Shown: in pieces, positions 21,691 to 34,300 of the stretch
Numbering within the stretch: the stretch's first letter is position 1
Layout of the letters: every line of letters begins with the position of its first letter
Assembly (NCBI RefSeq): GCF_002234675.1
Contig: NC_019868.2
Span: 4,682,433 to 4,746,432, forward strand
Length of the DNA: 64,000 nucleotides
Direction of reading: 5' to 3'
From: Oryzias latipes
Lineage: Eukaryota; Chordata; Actinopteri; Beloniformes; Adrianichthyidae
The notes under the pieces: generated by a model
Told to the model about the DNA's origin: nothing
The model's input: the letters and a program-made list of their open reading frames with translations, nothing else
Database searches by the model: none
Program-made: the position numbers and the translations under genes

Positions 21691-23720
21691 GTCGTCGCTG
21701 CTCCTTGCCCTTCTGCCGTGGTTTGGGGTGGGGGTCGGGGCTTCCGGTGCCTGGCGGGGGCGGTGGGGGGCTCCGTTGGTCGGGGGGTCGGGTCCGGTGC
21801 CTGGGTGGGGCGGGCTGGGGCGCTGCGTGGTCCTCTGGGCTTGGGTGTGGGGGTGCGTGGTGGGGGGGTGGGGTGGTGGTCTGGCTTGGCTTGGGGGGGT
21901 GGTCCCTTTGCCTGTGCTGGGGGGGGTTGGCGGGGGGCCCTGCTCGGGTGGGGGGGGCCCAGCGGCGCCGGATGGGCTGCCCATCTGCACCTGGGGCTGG
22001 GATCGGCCCTTCCCTGGCTCTGGGGCGGGACGGGACAACCCTCTCGGGGCCCCCGGTCGCTCTGGGTGTCACCCGCTTCGGCTGCGGGGTCTGGGGTGGG
22101 GTGGGGTGGGGGGCTTGTCGGCCCTGTCCTGTGGGGGGGCGTTCTGGGGGGGAGGGGGGGCCCATTATTAGTACGGGTCGGGGGGGCTAGCGGGTTGGGG
22201 TCTCCGCTGAGGCAATCAGTGGTTGCCTCGGCCGGTTGGCCTCCTCGGTCCCGTCGAGGCCTGACCAGAGCTCTTCTAGGGCCGGCGTCTGGGGGTGGGG
22301 GCCTGGGCTTGCTCCGGGGGGGGGGGCGACGCTTTCTGGCTCCTCTCTCTCTGTGTGGGGTGGGTGGTGCCGGGCCTGGGGTGTCGGCGCCTCCGGGGGT
22401 GGGCCCCTGGGCTGGGTGGCCCTGGCCCCTTTGCTGGGGGTGGGCTGGGGGACGGCTGTTTGACCACCGGGGGACAGTCTACCAGCTGTCCCCAACTTAC
22501 CCCCTTCCTTATATAACCTCATATTAGGGTGAGGGGGTGGGGGGTCTAGCCTGCGATGCGCCTTGGGGGGGGGGCTACTTGGGAGTGGCCCCCCTCCTAT
22601 GGTTGCCGTATGGAGTGGGCCCCCCCTCTTTCGGTTTTATTTGCACCTTAGACATGTAGGGTCCTTGGTAGGGGGGGTGCTTGGACATCACTGCAAGCAA
22701 GCAGCAGATGTCCTCCTGGCACCCTACCCGCCAATTTTAACCGCACCTTAGACATTTAGGGCCCCTTGGTGTGGAGGGTGAGGGGACATCACTGTGAGTA
22801 ATCAGGAGATGTCCCCTTAGTGCCCTACTCGCCAATTTTAACTGCACCCCCCTTAGTACACACACCCCTCCCCCTTCAATATATACATTCAAACATAAAC
22901 ACACACACATGCACACAAACACCCTCTCAAACACCCATACACGCACACACATTTTACAAGGAAGGTGGGACCTGGGTCCATCTGTCCCCTACCCCTTCCC
23001 TGGTGGGGGGTGCGGGCCCCTTGGCGATGGCGGCCGTGTCCCTTGGGTGCCGGCTCCCTGGGCCCGGCGGTGCTCTCTCCGCACGGTGGGGGGGTTCATA
23101 TTACACCTGAGCCGGGGGTGTTCGTGTCCCTGGGGGGTGGGTCCTGGTCCTTGCCCCTGGGCGCTGGGCCCCGCCAAACTTCCAACATGGCCGAGCCTGG
23201 TCGGGCCATATTTATAACATCCCTTGTGGGCCGCCCTTTTTTCCCCGGGGTTCCCCCCTCCTGGGCGGGGGCGGCGGGCCCCTGCCTTGCTCCTACCTGG
23301 ACCAACCGTGGGCCGGGTGGGTGGCTGCCTGGAGTGCGGAGCGGGTCTCCCTTGGGGGGTCCTGGCTCGTACCTGGGGTCGGGGCGGGGGGATGCCCGGA
23401 ACTCCTGGGTGGTGGTGGGGTGCTCGTCTGGGGCTGTGGGCGTCCCTCTCCGGTGGGGCCCTGCGTTGGGCTCTTCCGGCGCGGCGGGGGGCTGCTTTCC
23501 TGGCTGGGCTGGGGCGGCGCTCTCTTTCCCTCTGCGCCTCCCTGCTCTCTGGCTCTGGGGGCCTCGCGGCGGTCCGGCTGGCCCTGGCCTGGGTGGCGGT
23601 CTTGGTCGCCCGGGGGGCGGTTGTTCCCTGCCTGTTCCCGTGTGGCGTTGGGGGAATTCCGGCTGCCGCTGCTGCTGCGGCGGGGGTATGGGTGTGGGGG
23701 TGGCTGGGCGCTCCTCCTCC
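21676..23720 (+). repeat. G-rich 3' region of the L1-type LINE
   Basis: About 2 kb of very GC-rich, strand-asymmetric sequence with dense runs of three to eight G on the + (sense) strand. These are exactly the arrangements that can form G-quadruplexes. It lies between the RT frame and the conserved 3' end. Long frames on both strands here (for example 23096-23767 minus) are low-complexity Gly/Pro/Arg translations and are not genes. Confidence 0.8.
22637..22845 (+). repeat. Tandem duplication (about 100-bp unit) in the L1 3' region
   Basis: Unit 1 (about 22641-22738) and unit 2 (about 22742-22844) both run from GCACCTTAGACAT(G/T)TAGGG through GGACATCACTG and AGATGTCC to CGCCAATTTTAAC. They differ at scattered bases. 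A CA-rich stretch follows at 22858-22952. Confidence 0.7.
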
Positions 23721-24317
23721 TTCTTTTCACATTCCACCATCCATTTTAGAAGAACATAAACACTCACCTGAGCACAGGTGTTAGCTCACCTTTGCACTAA
23801 TAGTTTGCATGATTGAATGAATGAAAGATTTCACACTAGTTGGTTTAAAGGCATAGGTATGCGTTTGTGAACACTATCTGTTTTGTGTGCATGTTGACAT
23901 GTGGACATTTTTGCGGCTAGCAGGTGTGTTGATAATATTTGAGTGTGTGTGAACAGGCCCCGCCCTTTTTGTACTACATTTGAACCGTACCGTAACGATA
24001 AACAACCAGTAAACCTGTCTGCTCTATGCTGCTTCATGGTCTTACCCCCCTTCCCCTCCTATTATCACCCTCCTACCCCCCCCCCTCTCTAACGTCCCTC
24101 TCTCTTCTTCCCCTCTTTCCTTTTCCGTCCGGTCCAACACCAAAGATTTTCAAACATGATTGAAATTAATAAATTTTGGCCTCAATTACAAAAGGGGTTT
24201 ATTCAGACATACCTTTGGTTTGTCTGAAGATGAATAACCCCTCTTGTTAAAATAAAATATGTCCAACACAAGAGGCCCTCAGCTCTCATCTGTTTGCCTA
24301 GCTGTTGGACAGGACAA

Positions 24318-24320
<3 letters not shown>

Positions 24321-24362
<42 letters not shown>
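24321..24362 (+). repeat. Poly(A) tail of the L1 insertion
   Basis: An uninterrupted run of about 42-45 A directly after the L1 3' end and before the duplicated target. The length suggests a fairly recent insertion. Confidence 0.85.
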
Positions 24363-24369
<7 letters not shown>

Positions 24370-25190
24370 ACTGTCATCAGCATAGAGGTGGAATGAAATC
24401 CCGTGTTTGCGGAGAATAGACCCAAGTGGAAGCAGGTATAATGAAAAAAGGAGAGGCCCCAGAACGGAGCCCTGAGGTACGCCACATGTGAAAGTTGCTC
24501 TACGGGATTCTGCACGTCCAAGACGGACACAGAAGCTCCTCTCATTTAAGTACGATCTGAGCCATTCTAAAGCACTACCTCGAAGACCCACCCAGCTTTC
24601 CAGGCGAGACAAAAGGATTTGGTGGTCAACTGTGTCGAATGCAGCTGCCAGATCGAGCAGGACCAAAACAACATGGTGACCGGCATCCGATGCTAGAAAA
24701 ATGTCATTTGAAACCCTCAATAGCGCAGACTCGGTACTGTGACGGGGTTTAAATCCTGACTGAAACACCTCAAGAATGCTGTTCTCCTCTAAAATGTTGT
24801 TAACTGGCAGTACACAATTTTCTCCAAAACGTTCGAAAGGAAGGGGAGCTTAGAAATTGGTCTAAAGTTTGACAAAATGGAGGAGTCCAGGCCAGGCTTT
24901 TTAATCAGTGGTGTTACTACTGCATGTTTGAAGCACGAGGGCACACTCCCGTGAATTAAACTGCCGTTAATTTAACTGAGAACATAAGGAGCCAGAGTGG
25001 GAAACACTTCTTTAAAAAGACGAGGTGGAACTGGATCATTGGGAGATCCTGATGGCTTCATCTGACTAATTAATTTTTCCAAGTAAGACAGACTGACAGG
25101 CTCAAACCGGTGGAGAACAGTAGAACAGCACTGCACTTTCATTTGAGATATTACGTGAACTTTTCTATTTTTAATCAAAATGAACTCGTG
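24363..25190 (-). mobile_element. L2-like LINE, 5' half of surviving copy (RT domain)
   Basis: Minus-strand reading gives FEPVSLSYLEKLISQMKPSG, a stop, then FQSGFKPRHSTESALLRVSND, LLDLAAAFDTVDHQILLSRL, WLRSYLNERSF and [17 protein letters not shown] up to HLYADDSQI at the insertion point. This is a classic L2/Maui-type RT. Joined conceptually to 17101-18051 it forms one element split by the L1. At least one in-frame stop (about 24972) marks it as inactive. Confidence 0.85.
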
Positions 25191-25356
25191 CAGTTCCTCC
25201 TCCTGGCCAGCAGGGGGCAGCATGGCCCCGTTGAGCCAGAGAACGAAAGCTGTGGGTTCCGGTTCTGTCGACAGTGAGACACAGCTGAAGGAGAACTAGT
25301 AGGACGCCGGTGTTGCTCCTGATTCGCTTCTGTACCGACAGGAGCGACCGAGGATC

Positions 25357-28300
25357 ATGCTGAGGCTGCTTCTGAGAGGCGCCGCGGGCCCCGCGCGGGT
25401 AAGACCGCGTGTCCGCACCTCGCGCGGCTACTTGCGTGACCTGAAAAGTTCAAGGTGGAGGAGCCAGGAGGGAGGACTGCCCTCCCGGGTCTTAAATTAG
25501 CTAGAGTCCTTCTAATCATTTGGACCTGCTATACGCGTTCATGCCCATCACATTGGAGGCCGAGGTCAATCCATCAGTACACTTATCTGACACGCGCCTG
25601 TGCCAGATAAGTGTACTGATGGAGTGACGTCATTTTAAAAATTCTTGTCCAGATGAGGGGCACGTGAAGATTCTTCTGGAACCTAAAGGTTCAGCTCCGT
25701 ATTTTCAAAATAAAAGCTTCTCCACCTTGGTGCTGGTGGACAGGCTTCCTGATGAAGCTTCTGAGCGGTGATGATAAATCATCTGAAGGATCCTCACTTG
25801 AGTAGAAATACAAATAGGACAGCTTTTTCCCCCCTGAACATTTCCGATCATAAATCTGAAAACAGAAGAATCTTCCATTAGAAGCGGTTAGTAAGGATCT
25901 GCTGGTAGATCCTGAGAGCTCTTTGAATTTGTCGTCTGTTCTTCATGTGGTTCCTACAGAGGAACGGCGGCAGAAGTTCTGTGGTTCACCTGCAGCCCCC
26001 CAGGCAGTACAGCACCTCGTCCCAGGGCAGGTAATCAATGTTGAGCGAGCCGCTCCCATCGTTGGGGATCTCTGGAGCTTCACCTACCGCCCTCACTTCT
26101 TCACAGCGGGGCTGCGAAGGTGGTGGCCGCCAGCCTGCTGAGCGTGGGTGGAGGGGTCGGAGGCACCATTCTGTACGCCCAGTGGGACCCCAAGTTCAGA
26201 GCAGCGGTGGAGAAGAACGTTCCCTACTCCGACTCGGTGTTTGGTCTAGTCCTGGGACCTGCTCCTCAGAATGCCGGCCACCCCATCAGAAAGCAGGTGA
26301 GCAACAGCACAGATGGAGAACTGAGAAGATCCAAACCCGTTTGTGGGTCCAGTCCTTGTGCCATGTTGATACTGACCTCGCAAACATGCATTCAAGTGAC
26401 CCCTTTCAATGAAAAGTCTATATAAATGCATGTTTTGGGCTGCCACCTTCACGCATCACTTCGCCATGTCTTAAGCCCATTTTTGGGCTCTATGTACCAA
26501 ACGCCCAGCCACTCATCGCCCGTTGAAAGGTCAACCAGTTGAACTTTGAACAATCATGGACTTCATGGATGCCGACCCTTTTTAATTCACAGAAGTGCCA
26601 ACTGCTGCCTGGCCAAAATATTGTCTCCAAGACTTTCAGACATCGGACGCCGTCTGCTAAAAGCGCTTTTCCTGAACGTGCCACACATGTGTTTTATTAT
26701 GATGGTTTGGTCCTGGTTTATGGGATCTTGACTCAGACCCCAGAGGATTCTGAAGTGGGAGGAGCTGGTGGACCAGTCTTAGCCCCGCCCACTTCAGAAA
26801 CATTCTAAAAAACAACGAGCGACTGGGGGGACAAAGTCAAGTTTTGGTCTCACCTATTGTTATGATTGTTTAAGAATTTATAATGCTTTGATTTTCAAGG
26901 ATTTGTTGCATTTTATTTACCGTTCAAAACTCCATCCTCGTTTTTAAAAGTGGTTTCTTGTTGTTTTACAAGGTGAATGAAATGTTTGCTGAATTGAGAA
27001 TAAAGGATTAAGCATAGAAAGTTCACCCATTAACCACTAACGGATGTAATAACCGCTATCTGCAGCCTTTTTTCTTAAACTGTGTTACCACAAGTTCTCT
27101 ATTTTTTGAGGGACAGTTTCTCTGCCTTTTATTTTGAAGCAACTTGGAACAATTATCTGTGATTATGTATTTTGAAAGACTCACCTGAGGAAGACCAAAG
27201 AGGAGGCTGACGGCTGTAGTGCAGGAGGACATGAGTGTGACTTAGGGTGATGCAGGGGGGGGGGGTTAGACGGAGGATTTGCTGTGGATGATGCATGAAT
27301 GATTAATTAGACTCATATTTTAATGCCACATTTTGACAATTATGCCTGTTCCTGACATTCAGCTGGAGTCCACTCGGCCTCAATCCATGCTGGAGAAACA
27401 AGCCAAGACCTCCAAGGTCCAGTCAGAGAAGAAAGTAAAGGGGGCCGCCCAAACGGGGTCCACAGAGCCCACTCCCTCCGTGTCGCCCCCTGCTGTCACC
27501 ATGGAGGGTGAGTTCTGGAACCAGAACCTGCAGCTGAGCAGGTACAGACCCTCTGAGCCGTTGTTCACGAGGACCAGCCGTCAGAGGGTTTGTGAGGAAT
27601 CCAAAGCGTAATAGTTGAAGGCTTTGCTGTGGGAAGGGCATCAGTTCTAAAAACCTCCACACACAGAAAGTTGTGTTAACCAGGCAGACACGTACAAAGA
27701 TAAACATGTGTGCAAAGAACGAGAAATGGTGTCAAAGATCCTCCCATTAGGATTTTTCAAGGCAGAATGAGAGGCATGAAGGGGGGGTGGGGTGGAAAGT
27801 AAATATTCCACAACCTTAAAAACATAACTCACAAATACAGATATATATCACAATACTATATAAATCAGTGTTTTTCAACCAGTGTGCCGTGGGAAATTGC
27901 CCTCATTAACTGATCTAAAAACATTTCCCATCTCCAGGAAATCAGCTCTTTGTTCATCCAAACAGGCCCTGATAAAACACTGAGTAGTTAGGAATATGAA
28001 AGATCATAAAAGACTTTTCTTTGTGTTTATTTGATTCTATTAAAGACATTTTGATAAGAATGATGGTACTGCGATTTAGCCGCAGCGTCAGCTGATTTCT
28101 GAAAAAGTCCCGCCCCTTTAACTGTCTCCACCAATCATTCTTGGAGGCTTAATCAAATGTCATCAGTCTGACCAATCAGAAGTGGTTAAACTCTTCACTT
28201 CCTTGTTCTGATTCTGCTCCTAAAGTCTCTCAGTTCTAACAAAAATTCCAGCTAAAGCTCGTCTTTAGCGGTGTAGCTTTCCACAGAATCTGGTATCAGA

Positions 28301-31300
28301 CCGTGGAACAGGTGAACAAAACAATGAAGCTCAGAGAAGTGAGTCTGTCTGACATCACTACATCACCCATAATGCATTGGGTTAGAGTGACAGCATCTCA
28401 GCGTACAATGAGTCTCTCCTCTTAACGTCTTGAAACCACAACGAACACACATCAAACAGTTTTTAAATCTTCTAACTTAACTTTTATTACATCTTTTAGA
28501 AAAAACAGCTGCAGCTTCCAGCTTTTCTGCCACAATCATCACAAAAATGCACGTGTGATTGTGGAGGTGCTGTAGATCAATACAGACTATGAGTTTCTCT
28601 TTTTTTGTCATTTTTGGATGCTGGTGTGCTGCAGGATTTTGTCATGGTTAAAGTGTGCCGTGGCTCAAAAAAGGTTGAAAAACAAGGATTTAGAGGACAG
28701 AGAAGATCCTAGCCTGTCCTTTCACACACACCATGTTCCACTGAAGGACAGATCCTGAGCTCAGGATGAGTTTGTGTCAGACCTTTAGGTCCTTCTCCAC
28801 GACCGGTCCACTCCACCTTCATCTTCTCCTTGTCTGTTCCTCCAGGAGCTTCAGCCGAGGCCACCCAGATCATCTCTGCCAGCAGCGACGTCCCTTCAGT
28901 CCCGGCGCCGTTTGACACCCAACCCACAGCGGTCACAGGTAAATCACCCAGCAGGAACATGTGTAGAGTAATCAGATTACTGCAGGGCTAGGGGAGTTGT
29001 TACTCGTTGATGGTTACCATTAGCAGGGTCACTGTTAGCAGTAAATAGTTGTGGAGGGGGGGCTGACTGCTGCTGTTATCAGTGGTCCACGTGCACGCTC
29101 TTCAGCGTGCGCTCTCTTTTTCAGAGCACTGCGACGAGTGTCACCACGTTGGCTCAGAGGCGGCCCACAGCGGCGCCGATTCGCCCGCCGGGTCCACAGA
29201 ACAGCTGGTGGAGCGTCCGGCCGAGGAGGTGTCGGCCCGTCTGGCCCAACAGGACCAGGATGAGCAGAACGTTTTAGCAGGTTTGACGCGAGAACCTGAT
29301 TTCTCTGAGGCAGAACCTCAACTGTCTCCTCAGTGTGGGAGGGGTCTTCAGCAGACGCCCGACTTGTGACAGTTTCCAACAGAACCGTGAGGCTCATGCC
29401 GGTTGTCTGATGTTTGCCGTTCTCCAGCGGTGTCCAGCAGTCTGGAGGAATCTCTGGCCTGTTCAGCCAGAGCAGCGCTGCAGGCCATCGGAGCCCAGGA
29501 GGCGGCGCTGCAGGCCATCAACCAGCACACGCAGAAGCTGAAGGAGGCCATGGAAGCAGAGGTACTGCCATGGCCTCAGCGGCCTGGGGCCTGTGGTCAG
29601 TGTCATGGAAGACCACCCAAAAAAAAAAAAGGAGTCCATCGTTACTTGGATAATGGATTCCTGATTCATTTGGGAGATTTCTTGTTTTTTTTTTTGTGAG
29701 TTTTTAAATAAGGAAATGAATCATTTTGTTAATGGAAGCTCAGGTTTGTTTATAATAATAAATTAAAAGGATTCTAGAGAGTAATTTAAAATGAAAGCAA
29801 CTAAATATTTTAGCAGAGACTATTATTTTGCTTTTTAACAGCAAAATTACACACAAAAATGCTCCATAAACATTTCCAATCAAGCTTCCAGCAGCAACAT
29901 AAAAAAAGAGTAGACAAAAGCTTCTTAGTATAAACTCTGGATTTTAAATTTGTCACGGCTTTTCCAAAGATGACAGAAAATGTCTGTCATCTTTTTTTTA
30001 TGGAGGGCTGAGAGGAAATTAGCATTTCAAAAATAAAACCTGTCATGATGAGGTTTGATTTTATTCAGATTGAATTACGGTATAGAGGTTTGAAAACGAA
30101 TGTGGATTATTGATTAACAGAAGGTGCAACAGCAGTGGAACATTCTGGAATGTGATTGGCTCGTTAGAGGGAGGAGTTCAGTGACCTGACACTCTGTTCC
30201 CAGCAGAGTCCTCCCGAGGAGAAGTCCGTCCAGTGGAAGGATCTAGAAGCTGCTCTGATGGACCGGACCTCTGCTGTGACGGACGCGACAGCTGCCCTTC
30301 AGAAAGCCAAGCAAGTTACCCCCACCCCGAAAACATGTCACCCTGTTGACCTCAGGTCACCTCTGCTGTCTGCTGGTTCCTGAGCTCTTTAGCAGCACTC
30401 CTCTGCCGTTCTGGGCCTCAGAACAGCAGAACATCTCCAGCTGTCGGACTGTTTTTACATTCCCCTCGTTTCCTAGCGTGCACTCAGGCGTGTGCACGTG
30501 TCCTTCCGCCGCTCACAGAGCGCCGCCGTCCCCTGAAGCTGTGTTTTCGTCCCTGCAGGGAAGCTCTGGATGGTCTGAGGGCCACCATCAACGGCTCCAA
30601 AGACCTGAAGGTGGCCGCCGTCCGCCCGCTGGTCCTGGCAGCTGAAGAGAACCTGCATAAGATGGTGGTGGACCTGGACAGAGTCGTGGCTCAGGTTAGC
30701 AGCTGCTCTGCTCTCTCTGCCTCTAACCCGGTCTCAGGCTAGAGGACACATTATTACTCAAGGAGGCAGGTAATCAGTATTTGGAGGCGATATTTATTTG
30801 CAGTAAAGGTGACAATATTTTACAATTTAGAAGAATACAAACACAAACAATTAGTTTATTTCAAAAAACAAGTACCGGTAAATAAACAACCAAAGACATA
30901 GCTCCTCCTAGAAGTGCAGGGAGCAACAGGCTCAGCAGCAATTTTTTAGTTTTGTTTTAAGTGAAATAAAGATTTCCCTGAAAGTTTTTAATAGTAATAA
31001 AGTCAAACTTCAGCATAAATTGGAGGATTTATAATTTATGTTAAGTTGAAACAAAAAGTGCACAGTGGCAAATAGGGATGGGTATCGTTAAGGTTGTAAC
31101 GGTACTACTACTCTTATCGATACTGCTTATCGATCCGGTATTTTAACTACATTCTTATCGATACTTTATGAGGAAGAAAAATAAATAAATATACAAATAA
31201 CAAATTAAGAACAAAGTGTTTTATTTCCTCATTTTGCAACGACATTGTTTTTTTAACAAAACATTTTACTTTATACATGAGAAAGTTCCAGACAGGATAT

Positions 31301-34300
31301 GTATTTAAGTATTTTTATTCTTTATGAGCGTGATGTTTCCTTTGATCTTTTGTCCATTTTCGACAACCTTGAATGGACTTCTGTCTGTCAAACACCCAGA
31401 GTTAAATTAAGTTAAGTGAGATGATGGAAACAAATTCACTTTGATACGGACTCCTTTCTGTTTCTTTATTTTTTTTTAAATCCAGTAAACCCAATAAATT
31501 ATATAAATTGTATGGAGGAAGAATATCATTAGTTGTTACTTATTATTAAGTTTTAGGAAGCAGCTGTTAGTTTGTTGCGGGTCTGGAACCATAAGCGGTG
31601 AGTCTAAGCCCCGCCTTAGACTGATCCGCAGTTAAATCATCAGTAGACCCAATTCACAGCGAATAGAATAGAAGACTTTGTTAATCCCACGATGGGGAAA
31701 TTCCTTTTGTCAGCGGCAGCACAGAAAAAATCAAACAAAAATAGTTGGACTAGTTAAGCAATCAAACGCCGTCTCTTGGGCCGTGAATGGCAGAGAGCTG
31801 CTGAAGGCGGCCTGTTGGGGGCGGGGGCTTTATGTCTGGTGTTTCGCTGAGGAGAGGAGGGAGACGTTTGAACGCCGGCATCAGATTGTCTCAATGCAAT
31901 GATCTGTGTTTTTTGTATTTCTCCCCGTCAAATAAATATGAACAATAACATTTATGGTAGCGAGTTAAAAGCGACTTTGCTAGTTACCAGTAGAGGGACA
32001 TGCAGAGGACCGAGATGCCCACTACTATTTGGAGAGAGTTTTCTGTACGTTCAGCACATCCGTACACCCTCCAGAGCGTCTCCACAGCACAAGGCTTTTC
32101 TCTCTGAGTTTGAGTTTGACAGTGGTGGAGACAGAGAGCCGGAGGTGCGTCTGAGCCACAATGACCAGCTCCACATCAGTCCATCCAGTTAAAAAAAAAG
32201 GGCTTAATGCCAACATGTCAAAATCCTAATTATTAGGTCGCACAATAAATCGCAAATGTATCGTTATTGCGATATCAATCTTTGCAATACGCAATAAATG
32301 GTTACCTTAAACGTGCTAAAACAATCTTATGGCAGCTTGAAGTATTCAACGGATCAAATAAATCCCTTTATGCATTTGACCAATCAGATGGACGCTTTTT
32401 AAGTTAGATACCCGCCTCCCATGTAGACTAGTTTCATTTGGAGTATAATTGAAGTCATGTTGACTCATATTTAAGTTAGTAGTTAAATGGAACAAATCGC
32501 ACGTTTTCCTCATAGAGTTTGAAGAGCCATGGTATGTCAAAGAGCGCCTTACTTTTGGGTGTAAGTTGGATGCAGATTTCTCCTCATGGTTCACAAATCC
32601 AGCAGATCTTCAGGCAGAGTCAGGCCCAAACGGGGGGAACGCCCTGCTTTCAGCTGCTCACAGATGTTGGGAGGTGTTGATCCCAGAAGCAGTGGTCATT
32701 CTTCAGCCTCACTTAAGAAGCCGTCTCCAGGACAATGATGGTGATAGAAAGGATCTGTATGCAGGTGCAGTCGGCTGAGGTGGAGTCCAAGATCGTGTCC
32801 CAGTACAGTGACCTGGTCCAGGAAGCCAAGCAGCAGTTCCAGAAGGAGGTCAGCAGCCTGACTCCAGAGATCCAAGCCAACTGGAAAGGCCTCAGTGAGT
32901 CAGACTCACCTTCATCCTCTAACTTGGACATCTTAGTACCACAAAAACCCGGCAGACTAAACCAGCTGAATGGTTGTAGAATAAGGAACTGAACCATTTT
33001 GTGTGTTTTTGTTAGCGGGGAAGCTGTCCACGGACGACCTGAACGCCCTGATTGCCCACGCTCACCGCCGGATCGACCAGCTGAACCGAGAGCTGGCAGA
33101 GCAGAGAGTCCGGGAGCAGGTCCACATCGATGCGGCTCTGCAGCAGCAGAAGCTGGAGGACCAGAGAGTGCTGGAGAGGGCCGTCAGCTCCTCACTGCAG
33201 CACGTGAAGGAGGAGGCCCGGCTGGAGCAAGAAAGAAAGGTTTGAAGCTGCGGCGCCTGATGCTGAGCCTCCGCCACGCCACACACACACGAGCGCCTAC
33301 ATCCAGACCCGTGCTGCAGTTAGGTTTAGAAGATCCTTTCATCAGTTTGGTCATTTTAAAAAAAACAAGAGGTGCCTCCTGCTTTTTGAGATCAAAGACT
33401 TCAAGGGCGAGCATGAAGAAGAAGATCTGGCTGCAGAAAACCTCCTTAGTTCTTGTTGTCACACCCAAACCACTGTGGTGGAAGAAAAGTGCTGTTAGAA
33501 AACAATTAAGATCCATCATGAACTAACATCAGGACAACATGGATCCGGTTTATAAGATCAACAAAGGTCATCCATCAGAAGCAAATAGAAAAAGTATCAG
33601 TAAATACTCCTTTATCAGCGTTTTGAATGATAGAAAATGTGTTTCTGCAGCTTGTAATCTTCTCTTTGGGATGAGTGATGGATGAGGAGCTGCAGCTCCT
33701 GTTTTTAGGACTTCTGTTCTTCACATGTGAACAAAACCCAGCAGACAGTCTAGAAGAGACAGATGGGAGAATCTCAGCTCTGAAAAGCAGCACCAGAGCG
33801 GCGCTTCACAACCTGTAGCCTGTGAGCCACACCCCTGAGTTTACTGCTGAGGCGCGTCACAGTTCTGCTTTGAGAAATGATTTTTCAGACTTTTTATGCA
33901 TCTGGGATTCAGTCCCAGATTTGACAACGTTCTGCCTTTTTCCACCAGACCCCGGAGTGAAACAGGAGCTTCTGCTGAAGAGCAGAAGGCTTTATGGAAA
34001 GACATGTCTGATGGTCATCTGACCACCACTGCAGACATCAAATAAGAATGTGGTATTAAAAAAAACCATACAGAATCAAGAATCCAGAACTCAGTAGCCA
34101 TAAACCAAAAAAACAAATCCCTCCTTTTTTTCAGAATAAAGCAATATTTCTCTCTGCTCTTTTTAATTAACTGGCTGTGTTCATAGAGGTGAGCAGCGTG
34201 AGAGCGCTCTCTCATTATTCCATGTTTGCACAAAGGTATGGATTTGTACTCATAATGAGCAGTTTCTTTGTACATAACGTCTTAAGTTGAATTCAGATTG

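Larger units (their letters stand above)
18091..24362 (+). mobile_element. 5'-truncated L1/Tx1-type LINE with poly(A) tail, nested in an L2-like LINE
   Basis: This element has lost ORF1 and the start of the ORF2 endonuclease. It contains the remaining endonuclease, RT, a C-terminal Cys/His segment, about 2 kb of G-rich sequence, and a 3' end (TGGACAGGACAAGTT) followed by an A-run at 24321-24362. It sits between direct repeats of about 39 bp, the signature of target-primed reverse transcription. A second 3'-end fragment of the same family lies at 43143-43443 on the minus strand. Confidence 0.88.

Noticed and set aside
21690..22527. C-terminal extension of the 1359-codon frame into Gly/Trp-rich sequence
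   Set aside because: This is translation of the G-rich L1 3' region. It lacks stops because of composition, not coding.
23096..23767. Long Pro/Arg-rich frame on the minus strand and overlapping frames on +
   Set aside because: Low-complexity translation of the same G-rich tract. All six frames are open for long stretches.
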